DNA of 64,000 bases, from the NCBI GenBank assembly GCA_949825065.1, contig OX463846.1:20221413-20285412 (forward strand). Reading direction: 5' to 3'. This stretch comes from Odontocerum albicorne (Eukaryota; Arthropoda; Insecta; Trichoptera; Odontoceridae). This document shows, piece by piece, positions 1 to 12,180 of the stretch (the stretch's first letter is position 1; each line of letters opens with the position of its first letter). The notes beneath the pieces were generated by a model. It did no database searches, was not told where the DNA came from, and saw only the letters and a program-made list of their open reading frames with translations. A program made the position numbers and the translations under genes.

Positions 1-790
1 CATTAATCTTGCATCTAGTTATCCCTTCTCGACGCCTATTCAGTGCTCTCCAGGTAGGCCAAGTTAGTGCCATCTAGATCTCTATCCAGCGTCAGGTGTT
101 TTTTCTTTCCTCTTCAGAGAACGCGTTTTATCCGGAGGAATCTTTAAGTTCTTTTTTATCCACTTTGCGTGGATTTATTCTGTTACGCAATGAGGATCTG
201 CTTCTAGTTAGCTTATTCATAAGGAGGAATATCAGCCAGGATTCTTCTCCAATTGCTAGGCGGGGCTGAGAATATATCCACAGTGTCACTCAGTTGGTTC
301 AATATCTGTATACCACGCATGATTGAGTGTTTAACCATGATATATAGTAGTATTCGTTCTGTACGTTGATATGTAGAACAAAAGGTGATTCTTTACACGG
401 CTATATTTATTGGGGACATATAAATTTAGTGCTTCAAGTGTTGCGGAACAGTTAAGGCAACCTTGAAAAACTTTTAGTAGGAATATTGCAATGGATAATT
501 GTCTTCTTATTTCGAGGCTTCTGTTGTAACACACATATTTTAGATAATCGCCTTTTGGTTCTGTACCATAGATATTTTTTGTATTTGTTCTATATTATTT
601 TTATATTTGAGCTGATGAGGAGCCCTAACTACAGATGCATATTCTAGTTCTGAACTTTTTATTAAACTTTTCCTACAATATATTTCAATGTCGACATTGT
701 TTAATGGTGATCATATAGAGATTGACTTAAGTCCTGAACTTGCTTTGTTTTTTCTTTGGTCAGCTACAACTTTTATGCAGATAGCGGTTG
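1..790 (-). pseudogene. LINE reverse transcriptase C-terminal fragment (decayed)
   Basis: Read on the minus strand, 790 down to about 540 gives peptide resembling the thumb region of non-LTR retrotransposon reverse transcriptase: an SELEYASVV motif, then HQLKYKNNIEQIQK. It continues with ALNLYVP at about 420 and ILNQLSDTVDIF at about 270, the usual C-terminal landmarks of jockey/CR1-like polymerases. Frameshifts and stops separate the blocks and the catalytic core is absent, so it is dead. The longest open piece is 331-534. The same family recurs at 30970-31345. The element runs off the left edge of the window, so its 3' end is not seen. Confidence 0.65.
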
Positions 791-799
791 GGGCGATAC

Positions 800-2246
800 C
801 GTTTATTGAGTAAATTTTCTCTACGGGTGTTGCTTAAATTTGTGTGTTATCAAAAAAGCCACAATAAACTAAACTTTAACTGTTTTTTTAACAATGCATT
901 TGAGCTATGTTTTTTTCAGATCACGAGAAAAATCTCCCATAAATTTCTAATCCAAATAGCTAGTTCTTATTTTGTTGTTTATTTTTCACATGCAAGAAAC
1001 TTGGAATATTTGAAGGGAATCTCCAACGGTGTAAGAAAGTACACATTGTATTTACGAAACATCTCCAAGTTAAGAGATTTTAAATCAGTTAAAAGCAAAA
1101 GCCTCTATTATAATGGAAAGGTTATAAGGGCTTGCCTCCCCATGCTATCACGGAAGATGAATTCTTAGGAAATCAAAGACAAAGTATTTTGAGAACAAGT
1201 GAGTAGTAAAAACAAGCGAGGCGTCAATGGATTATCACAATTAATTCCCTGACGCTGACAAACAAGAACACATTACCGGGAGTTAGCTCAGTTACGCCAT
1301 ACCGTAACATTTTGTATTTACGCTCAATCTTCATGAGTCAACATCAGATAAATAGGGAAGTCATTAATACATTATAATGGAAAACTTTTTATCGTCAGTG
1401 TTTTTTTAAGAATTTGTGCTTGATATTTGAACTTCAATACATCTTACCTTTTCATCAAATATTACAAACGTTTTCTAAGGATCTATTCAAACTAATTTAT
1501 GATTTGTTGAGAAAAACATGTTTTTAAAAAAATCGCGAGTCGAAATTTTACAAACATTTTTCTTTAATATTTTCACCATGTGTAAATAATATGGTATAAA
1601 TAATATTTCACCATGGTTAGTCAAGATTTATTTCTCAATTCCAATTTTTCCATCCTTCTCTAGCAATATTGTATTCCTTTAATCGTTTATTTCTTACTCA
1701 ATCAATAAAAAGGCCCATAATTACTCCACGATGACTTTCGGCTTCTAAAACCCAAAATAACAAAAAATTCAAAATAACTTCTAAAACGGTGCTAAATTTT
1801 TAATGAAATGTCCAAGAGTATTAAGAAAGCATCTAGACTTTTCGTTCTATTGTATATGTGATTTATATATTAAATTACAATTAAATATTACATTTACATA
1901 TTACATTCTCATATTACAGTAATATGTGAATGTAAGTTCTCGAATGCACTTAAAATAATAGGTGTCAGTTTATTACATAAAAATGATTTGGTAATATTTT
2001 TTAAAACTAAATTAACTATCACATATTTTGATTGCCGATAAACTCCATAACACGCATTAATAAATTATTAATTTTATTTTTTTCATTGTATGTTAATATC
2101 AAGGGTTTATTGTCATGGATTTACTTCATGAAACAAGAAATAAATAATAAGAAAAAAAGCATTTTTTTAAAGGTATATTTTATCATAGTATAGTTGATAG
2201 AACTGTACGTTTATTTATTTTAAATTGTGGATTTCTTTTTCCACAG
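800..2246. other. Unassigned AT-rich sequence upstream of exon 1
   Basis: No exon, RNA gene or recognisable element was seen. Because exon 1 begins with a whole codon at a splice acceptor, this is most likely intron. A short imperfect palindrome lies at 1901-1940. Confidence 0.5.
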
Positions 2247-2457
2247 TGGATTGACGGTTGGGAGCTAAACAAAGAATTCTTCCCGTCTGCTAGCGACCAT
2301 CCTCACCCGATGGAAGACCGCTTTACGGAACTGTGTGGCTCCCGAAGGGTCAAACAAGTCTTTGTCAGCAACCAGAACGTTGCCCTGTTGCAGTACAGGA
2401 TCCCTGTCCGAGGAAAAGGCTTCTCCGTCACCGTCAGGCATATTAAAAATCCATCAC
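2247..2457 (+). CDS. CUB-domain protein, internal exon (first seen in window)
   Basis: This 211-nt exon holds 70 whole codons plus one base. It is bounded by a pyrimidine-rich acceptor (TTTTTCCACAG, ending at 2246) and a consensus donor GTAAGT at 2458. The peptide starts WIDGWELN and ends VRHIKNPS. Residues 30-31 (CG), the run VFVSNQNVALLQYRI and a GKGFSVTVRHI strand form the usual end of a CUB domain: a CG pair, a beta strand, then a Gly-Phe strand. The trailing base C joins CT of the next exon to make Pro, followed at once by the first Cys of the next domain. GC content is clearly higher than in the flanks. CUB domains are extracellular interaction modules; the function of this protein is not known from sequence. 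Earlier exons lie outside the window. Confidence 0.88.
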
Positions 2458-3951
2458 GTAAGTATCTGTTTTTTAAACGAGTGTATATTTTATTGATTAA
2501 AAACGAAAAAAAATGTTTGCTACTAAAACCCCATATTGTCACATGCATTTTTTTTCGAGGAGGCCACTAAACCAATTAAGTGAATTTATCTTATAAATTC
2601 ATGAAGATATGTTCAAATTACTGAGGTTTCCACTAAAAATTGTAAGGATGATTTATTTGCAATTCATAAAATACTCTCTATTATTTTACACAATGTTAGG
2701 TAAAGGTACTCGTAGACCAGGTTTTTGATTTATTATTTGAAATTATAAGGATAAAATCAACACCGAGATTCCGTTTATTCTAGAATTATTAATAACATTT
2801 TTGTAAGAGAAAAACTCCAAGCATATAATAAAAAATGTTTTTCGAAAAAAATGTTTTTAACGTTTTTTTTCTTTAATTCAGGATAAGTTTGTAGCTCAAA
2901 AAAATAAAAGGCATTCCATTGAAAATTCTTGAAATGGTAACCTGCATCATCCTTTTTACGTAATGATTATTTGCTTTGGGAATATCATAGTCCTTTTGTG
3001 ACTTACCCGGTGCGATGGTTACTCGCTACTAATTAAACTTTTGGAAAGAAAACAATTATATAAAGTTTTTCAATAAATAAAAAATCGTTCTACATCTTAT
3101 AAAATTCCACCATTTTGTAATCTCGTTACGTGGATTTTCTTAAAACTTTCGGGGTCCCTGTATCCATTACTACATTTACTCGAATAGTTATTTAATGAAG
3201 ATACAAAATATATCTAAGTGAATTATGAAAATGAAATCCAAATTCTGTCGAGTAAGTAAATAAAAATACTTAAGTGAAATATTGTATTTGATATCGGATA
3301 GCAAAGTAAATTGTATTTGGTTGAAAATTTACTATTAAGGGGAAATTTATATAGATAAAAATATCTTAAAAACAAATTATCAGTTTGAAGAAGAAAATTA
3401 AATTAGTTAAAACATGTATTGTATTGTATAACAACTTTGTTGTACAAGCTCGTTCAACACAAACAAGCGGGTTGCCATGTTGCGATCTATTTTACCTAGC
3501 CAGAAAGGGGTTTAATAAGCTTAAAATGAAACTCAGATCGGAACTCTTCAAAAAAGTTTTGAAATCCCGGATCGAAAGACAAGCATGTGATCAATAAAAC
3601 TATGAAGGTCATCTAAACTACGCATCATCAAATGTCATTTTACAAATTAAGTGTGAATTAAAAAGAAAGTCGATCTATTCACAATTACATTGAATACAAA
3701 TTTCCTCTTCTACAATCTGCACATCTTACATAGATATTATTTGAAAAGTTGAGGTTTTAAATAATCTGATAGATTTGTGAAAAGGTTTTTCGTATAATTT
3801 CTACGCTTGAAAGGAATATAAAATAATTCATCATTAAGGTATGGCAACTTTCTTATGTTTAATGTATTATATTTAAGTTCCATTCGAGACGACCAAGAAA
3901 GAGGATCGATTCGCAAAGTTTTATTGATTGACTAAAATGACAAACTTTTGG
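2458..3951. other. Intron 1, first part, unassigned
   Basis: AT-rich intron with no recognised element. A 70-codon open frame at 3385-3597 has no family signature and no splice support. Confidence 0.6.
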
Positions 3952-4416
3952 AAATTATATGTAATTATACACTTCTACGAAACAAACATTTATTTCTGCA
4001 CTTGGTATGAAACTACCAAATTATATGTAATTATACACTTCTACGAAACAAACATTTATTTCTTCACTTGGTATGAAACTACCAAATTATATGTAATTAT
4101 ACACTTCTACGGAACAAACATTTATTTCTGCACTTGGTATGAAACTACCAAATTATATGTAATTATACACTTCTACGAAACAAACATTTATTTCTGCACT
4201 TGGTATGAAACTACCAAATTATATGTAATTATACACTTCTATGGAACAAACATTTATTTCTGCACTTGGTATGAAACTACCAAATTATATGTAATTATAC
4301 ACTTCTACGAAACAAACATTTATTTCTGCACTTGGTATGAAACTACCAAATTATATGTAATTATACACTTCTACGGAACAAACATTTATTTCTGCACTTG
4401 GTATGAAACTACCAAA
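3952..4416. repeat. 66-bp minisatellite, seven copies
   Basis: Seven head-to-tail units of 66 bp differ by only a few bases. Because 66 is divisible by 3, one frame stays open through the array and reads as a repeated 22-residue unit (KLYVIIHFY..., then TWYETT). From the second unit on, GAA and GGA alternate at one codon, suggesting the array grew by duplicating a two-unit block. It lies deep in intron 1. Nothing supports translation. Confidence 0.95.
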
Positions 4417-4419
4417 TTT

Positions 4420-5680
4420 TTTAGAGCGAAAACGTATTTTTTTAAATCACGTTTATAAGATACAAACTCGACGTATATTTATGAAATGGGAAATGCTTAT
4501 CATTTAACCAAACTTAGAATTACAACGAAATAATTTTTTTAAAACCTTGTTCTATTAAAAGCTGTTCACAAAAAGTATACATGCAAAATGTATCTACTTA
4601 AGTTGAATGCAACTGATCTTCATTTGCTTCTGCAAGTAGACAAGATGAAACTTGTCTTTCCCGTCCAATACTTGTGCTGATTAACGAGTGCAGACGTGCA
4701 GGTCAAAACTCGACATGTTTTAATTTATATACCCTCCTCCTCAATTATGAAATTGTTTGTCTACCTATTTAAAGTATTTCATAAGACAAAAGAGATATCC
4801 TTATTTATATCTTAAAAACTCAAAAAGTTCCATTCATTTTATTTAACATGTTCATTATCTTTTACACGCCATTCAAAATAAGGAGATATAACTCTCATAG
4901 TTCATCAGAAAGTGATTTGTTGGGCAATAATTTACAATGTGGTCTAATGTGTGCATTTCACTTTATATGCAAAGAAAGAAATCAGTTAATCTCCGATTAT
5001 GTATCAGATTAGAGCAACTTTCCCGATGGCATTTGAATCTATTTGAGAAAACGAGAAAGAGAAAACTCGGCAGCTTTTCAGTCATGTTTTGAACGAGTCA
5101 CCCCTTTATCCCGTCTTTTAGAGTCTTCAAGTTTCAATAAGTAATAACAAAAATATTTGAGTTGTTACAACGTAATAAAATAATCTGTTTCCACATTTAA
5201 AGCTTAGCACCACTAAAATTAAAAAATAAATGACATGTTTTCTGATTAAATGTTAATTTCACTATATTTTATTACTTTTAACCTAAATTTCATTCCACCT
5301 TAGATGGTTTTTTTCTCAGATCACTGGTTTAACACCTGTTCTAATGAATATCTAGTAAATCGTTTTTCTTTAATATTCGTCGAGTTTTAGGTTCATTAGG
5401 AATTTGAGCATTTTGCTGAGAAAGTACGAGTAGAACAATTATGAAAGTTGACCAATTGATAGCCACGAGTTGACATCCCGAATCCAATTTTGTACAAAAC
5501 ACATGCTATGCACTTATTTTCGATTTTGGAAATAAAAACGTATTAAGTGCATAACCTATTTTGATATGAGATGTCTACTTGAGTCATTTGCTTTATCACA
5601 TTAAATAAAAGGGAAATTATAATTGTATTCAGTTTTATTTTTTTCATGGAAAACAAATATACTTTGCAAATGTAAGTAGA
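4420..5680. other. Intron 1, unassigned stretch
   Basis: AT-rich sequence. No exon-like or transposon-like segment recognised. Confidence 0.5.
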
Positions 5681-5885
5681 AGATGCGGCGAAGAAAGACC
5701 AAAAAAGTGTAGTTTGGTCAAGTGAATTATATTTTAAAAGAAGGAAAAATAAAAATTCACAGAAATTGTAGAAGTTGTAGGAGAAAATTTATGGATGTAG
5801 GGGAGGCGTAATATTTATGTCACGATAGGAAAGTCGAGCGTTGTCTCTCTGCTATGTTTGACAGGAAAACGGCGTGATGGTACAC
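5680..5885 (+). pseudogene. LINE 3'-terminal scrap
   Basis: This aligns by eye with 20490-20720. Both contain a basic RRR-KTK/RRGRPK block, a W or F followed by V/L and N, LKEGK, and a C-terminal MDV motif. This is the last part of a decayed non-LTR retrotransposon reverse transcriptase. Several stops are present. Confidence 0.5.
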
Positions 5886-5889
5886 ATGT

Positions 5890-6690
5890 AAGTATGAAAA
5901 AACATTGGAATTTATTGAACATACGTTGATATTATATCACGAAATGTGAAAGATGAAAATACAATAATTTATAGTATGTATTTAAAATTGCTAACACACA
6001 TACATTTATAAACCAGAATAAAACCTCTCCTAAATAATCTTACTTTTTAATTTATCCTTCTGACTTATGTAAAAATAGAAATTTTGTTAAAAGACATGTT
6101 GTTGTTTCATTGCTACTAATTATTGTTTCTCTTTGACATGAAAAGCTTTAAAATTTGAGCGACTTACTGAAAAGGAAATTAGATTTCACAAAATTCTATT
6201 GCGAAACAGAAACATCAAAATATAAACTTAAAAAAATTATGTTAGTATAAAAAAATCATTTTAGGTTGAATTACGGTGCAAAAATTTCGGTAAATTCTAG
6301 GAAACGGAAATCACTTCTCTGAACAGTTTTCCAATAAAGCAAGCATATATTTTGATCTCGTGTCATCGTGTTACCAGATGTTTGACCCGAAAAAGAATAT
6401 TGCTTTTCAAAACAAGTGAAAACGTCTATTTTGGTCCTTATTATATTGGTCCTTTTCAACGAAGTGTTTTGCCATAAAATAAGATTTTTAATATGAAAGA
6501 TGGATCATGTTGAGTTATATATGAGTACTAGGTGGATCAAAATAAATTGCCCTATTAAAAAGATCTGTTTTTTTTTATTTCGAAATAACTGGCATTTTTA
6601 GCAGTAAATGAGAAAAGGTCCAAAATAATCATAAATCCACGCATACAACAACGTGCAAAACTCGTGAATATTTTTGATAAAAACTAAACC
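5890..6690. other. Intron 1, unassigned stretch
   Basis: AT-rich. The 62-codon minus frame at 6271-6459 has no recognisable family. Confidence 0.5.
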
Positions 6691-6699
6691 AGTTGTGCT

Positions 6700-7560
6700 T
6701 ACTCAAGGACAATACCGAAGAAGACAAACAGATGCTGATAAGAAAATAATGAATGCTTCAGAATATTGAATTTAACAGTATAAAATGACCTCAGACTCTC
6801 ACCGTTCAGGAAGATCAAGAACCACCCGTTCTGAAAAAAGATAACCCGTGTTAGTGAATGTGTTGTGAAGTCTCCAGAAACTCCAACAAGAAGACGTGCT
6901 CAACAATTCAAAATTTCTTCACATTATCTTCGACGAATTCCGGAAAAAAAGTTCCACATTTTTCCTAATCAAATTCAGTTAGTGCCAGAACTGTTGCCCA
7001 GAGGAGCAAAGTAATGTCCAAGAGAAATTGACAATTTTAGTGAAAAAAATGTTATAAGTGACGAGGCACACTTACACCTCAATGCCATGTCAATAAACAA
7101 AATTCTTGATTTTGGCGAAATAAAAATACAAAAATAATTTATAATTCACCATTAAATCCACAAAAACTTACAGTATAGTGCACTATTCCCGCCGAAAAGT
7201 CATTGGATCGTATTTTTTTTAATGAAAATGGACAACACCAACTTAGCGTTGAAAATAATTGACAAATGATATAAAAAAATTTAACACCGCAAATTACAGA
7301 ACAGAGTTAGACAACATATGGTTTTAACAAGAAGACAAATGATTTAAAACTTTTTAACACCGCAAATTACTGAACAGATTTAGACAATATGTGGTTTTAA
7401 TAAGAAGGCGATATACCACATTCAGCTCTCTCCACATGACAGTTCTTTCCAATAGAAGAGTTCATTTTGCTTAGGTCTGTATTTAAAAATTTCAAACGAT
7501 TTATTTAAGTATTTCTTAAAATCAGTTTGAGTTTAAACGCTGGAAAATTGAATCTTGAGT
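6700..7560 (+). pseudogene. Tc1/mariner-superfamily transposase fossil
   Basis: Shifting among frames, the strand reads HRSGRSRTTR near 6800, then TRRRAQQFKISSHYLRRI near 6890, then SDEAHLHLNAMSINK near 7050. The last is the block holding the first catalytic Asp in this transposase family (SDEA.FHLNG). Later scraps near 7180 and 7380 match the middle of the domain. Many frameshifts and stops mean it is inactive. A segment of about 70 bp is duplicated inside it (7261-7403). No terminal inverted repeats were found. A fossil of the same superfamily lies at 40540-41710. Confidence 0.65.
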
Positions 7561-7623
7561 TCTTAATTTATGTTTAATGTAACGTTAAAATATAAAAGTT
7601 ATTGGTCAGAGATAAACAAACAT

Positions 7624-7830
7624 GACAACCTCCGCAGGTAAGTTGGTATGGTGCCTGTCTTCCGACCCGGAGGTTGCAGGTTTGATTCCCGTTGGAATCC
7701 GGATTAAAAAAAGAGTTATATTTTTTACTACGATATGTTCAACCAGCGTGACTAGGTTGATTTGTAGACCTTTTGACACTTCTGAGTAACACTGGATGAG
7801 TCTCTGTGTCCACCGATGATTTGTTTTTTG
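7624..7830 (+). mobile_element. tRNA-derived SINE (family 1)
   Basis: It begins GACAACCTCCGCAGGTAAG and has a B-box-like GGTTTGATTCCC near 7678, followed by GTTGGAATCC. These match the tRNA-like head of the best copy at 62532-62718. The 3' boundary is approximate because the tail is diverged. Confidence 0.7.
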
Positions 7831-8059
7831 GTAAAAGTGAAATGAAATGTCATTAAAATAGATCTATTGCTTCTAACATATCCTTTCATTTCACGAAATT
7901 ATTAGTTTTTTTGGTCAAATGAATGCAAAAATGTCTTGCTTATCAAAATACAGTGCAGGTCATATTTAAAAGAACCTTGAAATCATTCGATTCTAATTTA
8001 AATATTGTATATATTACATTTTAATTGTATACCATACTAACAAGTGAATTTATTGTGAC

Positions 8060-8200
8060 ATGACAACCTCCTCCAGTCAACCAAAAAAATGCTAAAGAGA
8101 CCTTAAATAAAAATCATCATGATACCCTTTTTCAGAAAAAAATTTGTTCCAGCGAGAATTAAACCCAGATCCCCTGGGTTAAAAGACACTGTGGATGACG
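8060..8200 (-). mobile_element. tRNA-derived SINE (family 1), partial
   Basis: On the minus strand the head reads CACAGTGTCTTTTAACCC, then GGTTTAATTCTCGCTGGAAC, equivalent to the tRNA-like B-box region of the family. A remnant resembling the GTTGGTTG tail motif lies near 8075. Confidence 0.6.
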
Positions 8201-8204
8201 AAAA

Positions 8205-10295
8205 GGAAACGGTGTCTTATCAACTTAATTACCAACGAATACAACCCATATCAATATTTTTTAACTCGAATAATAACGACTATTTTCAACGAACTTATAC
8301 TCTTTATCCGATAATTCATATCCAGCTTTATTTTACTTACTTATTACCAGCTGTTTACTTACTTATTATTTAATTATATATTTCTATTCAATAAACTATG
8401 AAAATCAAATAACAAACTGAAGAACGTTTATTTTTTAAACCAAAAAGAACATTCATTACTTTATCAGTTCTTGGAATTTTATCTTCACTTGAAAAAACAT
8501 CTCTTGATCCCGCTTATAATATCAGATTTCAGTGTACATATATTCATCTCGGATGACTTCATTTGGACCAATTGCCTCACGTTTCGATTCCAATTTGGAA
8601 CAGCTTTGCGAAATTCTTGATAAAATAATCCGCCGCTTGTTGCCTCAATATTATTTTACATCCTGTAAAGAAACGTAATTAAGTTATGTCTATATTATGT
8701 ATAATAATCATTTAATTTTACATGACATTTGATCTCACAAGTAATTTTTGTCTTTTTTGAATATTCATTAAATTCTTTGTTCTTTAATTTGAAGAAAAAA
8801 ATAATTTTAAATGCAAAACATTTTTAAGTTTTTTTTATTATTTAAAGTAATCGCCAGTGCAATTATGAATTCAGAATGGTCAAAGAACCTTTTCAGGAAT
8901 TGCCCGGTAATATAACCTGATACGCCAGAATGCGAAGCCAGCGTAGTTTTTACCGGATCGCTGGCCGAGAAAAAAAATTGCATAAATTATTTAACAATAA
9001 TTTAAATAGGATTCCGAGATTTTTTTCATTGTTGCGAAGGACACATTTTAATATTTGTAAATACGAGTAAGTACTTTTAAACTCAATTAGATTTGGTAAA
9101 TTAATATATTTTCTATTTTTATTTGTTTGTTTACATGGCTATACATCTGGTGAGATTAGTGCTATATTTTTTCCCAACCAACCAGTTCATCATGGATATA
9201 ATAAACTGTTTTAACCCATGAAAAATGTATAAAAAAAAAGTAATTTCATTCAAGAAAAAGAAAATGAATGACTGACCAATCTCGAAACAATAATAGTAGA
9301 AGTAGAGAAAAGGAGTTCGTTCAAGGATAAGTAAGAGAAATAAAAGAACATTAGGATAAAATAATATTCCGTACAGTCATATATATTTTTCAAATTTTTC
9401 TTTTCATTAAAAAAGGATGGTGCACATCTGATAACTGTTCAAACTTTGTTCCACAATCACGCCGAGTGAGCCACCAATGATGTTATGTAAAATGTGGTGT
9501 GGGTCGTTCGTATGCAAAGGAGACTCTTATTGCCCGATTAAAGATAACGTCTGGGACTTTTTGCTCGAAGATATCAAGTACAGTAAGGATTGTTAAGTTC
9601 GCAAAATAATATTGAGAGGACATTAACGGTTTTTACGCTGCCTGATTATTTATTGTTTATTCTTATTTATTATTATTTATTGCCATTGAAGTCTGTATTG
9701 AAACTCGGACACGTTGTCATGCTTTCTTTGGTTAAATATGAATCAGATGTAAACGTTTTGGGGTCTTTCTTATTTATCCAATATCTCCTCGTTGACATCC
9801 AAACAACATTCTTCACCGTAATCAAGTAATGGAAGCAAGAAATTAATAAATGTATGTAATATGTAAGTAGTAAATACATTATTGAAAATAAAGATCGCTG
9901 AAACTACGGAATAAAGTAATGTGAGATGAAGTTGAGAGATTTTCGATTAAAACATGTCTTTACTTTACATTTAGTAAGTTAAATCAATATGTGACGCAAT
10001 TAACCTCTCTTTAGACAGTTTCTATTTCCACTTGTGGAAGATTCTAGACAATAATGGATTTCTCAAGTACGATAGAAGTTCATTTTCAAGATTTTCAATT
10101 AAACTGTGATCAGAGTCTACTCGACATAATTCCAAAACTATTGTACCTAGACAATGTTACGACTAGAATAAATTGCACCTAGATTATTTACTAAAAATAT
10201 CATGTTTGGTTTGTCTGGGAAATTATTTTAAAATTATACCAATGTTAGGATTTTGCTTTTCCGTACCGTCGCATATCGAATATTTTTCACATTGC
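8205..10295. other. Intron 1, unassigned stretch
   Basis: Mostly AT-rich. Slightly GC-richer islands at 8560-8650, 8880-8975 and 9440-9580 may be old transposon debris, but I could not assign them. Confidence 0.4.
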
Positions 10296-10299
10296 TAAC

Positions 10300-10640
10300 C
10301 AAAATATGAATACTTCACACATTACATTTTACCTAAAACCGAACTTATCACTATCGGTAGATCTACAAAAGTTTAATTGCAGTTCGTCTTTTCGTCTTCC
10401 CGTGGTAAGTTTTCCGCGGTTTACTTACCAAATATGTGTTTTTGAACCTACACCGATGCGAGGAAGTACCTTATTGAATGGCCGCAACCCCTACCTTCCT
10501 ATCTTTACACTAGTTTTTATATTTATTTTGTAATATTTACAATCTGTCAATAATACTGGGTTTTAGTTCCAAGTAAGAACGCTCTTGAGGATAGTATGCT
10601 CTCTAAATTACACTAAAGAAATTGTCTTTTTATTATTATT
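10300..10640. repeat. Unclassified interspersed repeat, copy 1
   Basis: About 300 bp aligns by eye with 11880-12180. Shared blocks include ACTTCACAC, GATCTACAAAAG, GGCCGCAAC, ATTTATTTTGTAATATTT and a closing stretch with CTCTCTAAATT. The 3' part also resembles the end of the tRNA-like repeat at 28750-28870. A short (ATT)n run follows at about 10630-10646. Confidence 0.75.
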
Positions 10641-11240
10641 ATTATTAAATCAAGAGTAACATCATTTATTTCACAGGATAAATAAATTATGTGATTCATA
10701 TGTTAAATACTTGAACGTGTTTATTTGTAGCGCCAATACAAGTAATAACTACGTGTTAATTTTTTTATCTCTTATTCATTCATTTGCATGGTACCTCTCG
10801 ACATATATGTATTGTATTTAAATTGATGATATGGACATGTTGAAGAGCTTAACCGGGGGACAAAATTGTTTTCAGTCCCAGTAATCAGCATTCGGGCTAA
10901 GAACTACCAGAATAAGCTAGGAAAGCTAAGAACTACCAGAATAAGCTAGGAAATAACAGTTTGACATAGTTATCGTGAAGAAACATTACAAGTGCAATAT
11001 GTTAGTATTGTTACCAGACGAACTTTTTAACCCTTTTTTAATATTTTTCTTTGCTACCATTGAGAATTGAGCTTGAAGCTCCCAAGATTTTGCCAGCATC
11101 TTATCAACTAGGCTTAGATTTTGTCGACATCGGTAAATACGAGTACATTGTTAGAATTTATCGGTAAATAAATTGTTAGAATTTATTCGAAAATAATTCG
11201 AGTTCAATACATTGAAGGAAGATTCTAGATTTTGAATACA
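10640..11240. other. Intron 1, unassigned, with small duplications
   Basis: A 29-bp unit containing CTAAGAACTACCAGAATAAG is directly repeated at 10895-10951. A second short duplication around TCGGTAAATA lies at 11130-11190. Nothing else was recognised. Confidence 0.5.
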
Positions 11241-11244
11241 TACA

Positions 11245-11474
11245 AAGTATGTACGCTTGTTTGCCAATCCGGAGGTTGCGGGTTCGATCCCCGCTGGAAT
11301 CCAGATTTTTTAAATGGAGTTCCAGCCTGTTTTTCACATCTGTCTGGTTGGTTGAATTAGCCTGTCTGGTTGGCTGGTTGGTTGGCCCATTAAAAAATCT
11401 GTCTGGTTGGTTGGAAGAGATTGCCCTATGAAAATAAACTCCCCAGGTAAAATAAAAAATTAAAATAAAAAAAA
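11245..11474 (+). mobile_element. tRNA-derived SINE (family 1), nearly complete
   Basis: The B box GGTTCGATCCCC near 11281 is intact. It is followed by GCTGGAATCCAGATTTTTT, several GTCTGGTTGGTTG units, then GAAGAGATTGCC, AAATAAACTCCCCAGGT and an A-rich tail. This matches the copy at 62532-62718 end to end except for a diverged A box. The GTCTGGTTGG segment is multiplied compared with that copy. Confidence 0.85.
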
Positions 11475-11879
11475 AGTATAGGAATAGAAAAACGTGTGGG
11501 CGTTTTACGCGAACTGAATTATTTCATGTAAAATATATTCGTTCCTTTGATCCTTACAATGACGAGTACACCAAGTTTAAGCGTAGCTTCCTAAAACTAT
11601 TTTTTTGTGAAATATTGTATGCATAAATATTTTTTGCGACTCCTTCAATTCTTTCAGCAGCAATATTACTCGACGTTATAATTAATAATGCTTGTTATCA
11701 CTCTGAGACTTTTTATATTTATTTTTCGTTAATATTAATTTCACCAGTAATATTTAAATTGTATTGATTATTGATTGCCTCAAAGTCTTGAGAGATATGG
11801 GTGGCGTGTGCAGCTTTAGAAATCACTTGAAGACAACCCTTTTGGGAAATTTAATCAAAATGTATGATTAAATTATACA
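11475..11879. other. Intron 1, unassigned stretch
   Basis: AT-rich. Nothing recognised. Confidence 0.5.
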
Positions 11880-12180
11880 TGAACACTTCACACTTTCACT
11901 AAAGAAGATCTACAAAGGTTTTTTCATAGTTCATTTCCTTTGATAAGTTTTCTGCACTTTTTTAACAAATAAGTTTTTCTAAACATAGCTAGATGGGAGA
12001 AAGTCCTTAACATAAAGGCCGCAACTACTGCTTTCTTATCATTACACTTAATTGATTTATTTTGTAATATTTTTAATCGGTCAATAACACTAGGTTAAAA
12101 ATACGAGTCACAGTGCCTATTAAGAAGAGTCTGCGCTCTAAATTGAACTTTACAAATTGTTCCTTTACAAAAATTATATT
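11880..12180. repeat. Unclassified interspersed repeat, copy 2
   Basis: Diverged partner of 10300-10640 in the same orientation, about 1.57 kb away. No coding capacity or terminal inverted repeat was seen. Confidence 0.75.

Noticed and set aside
788..1168. 126-residue plus-strand open frame near the left edge
   Set aside because: No family signature. It partly overlaps the edge of LINE debris and has intron-like composition.
1901..1940. Short AT palindrome as a regulatory element
   Set aside because: Imperfect AT-rich palindromes of this size are expected in such composition.
3928..4458. 176-residue protein with a 22-residue repeat
   Set aside because: The frame is open only because the minisatellite unit is divisible by three. 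It sits in an intron with no splice or start support.
8560..8650. Minus-strand peptide-like stretch as an exon
   Set aside because: No good splice pair and no recognisable domain; too short to support.
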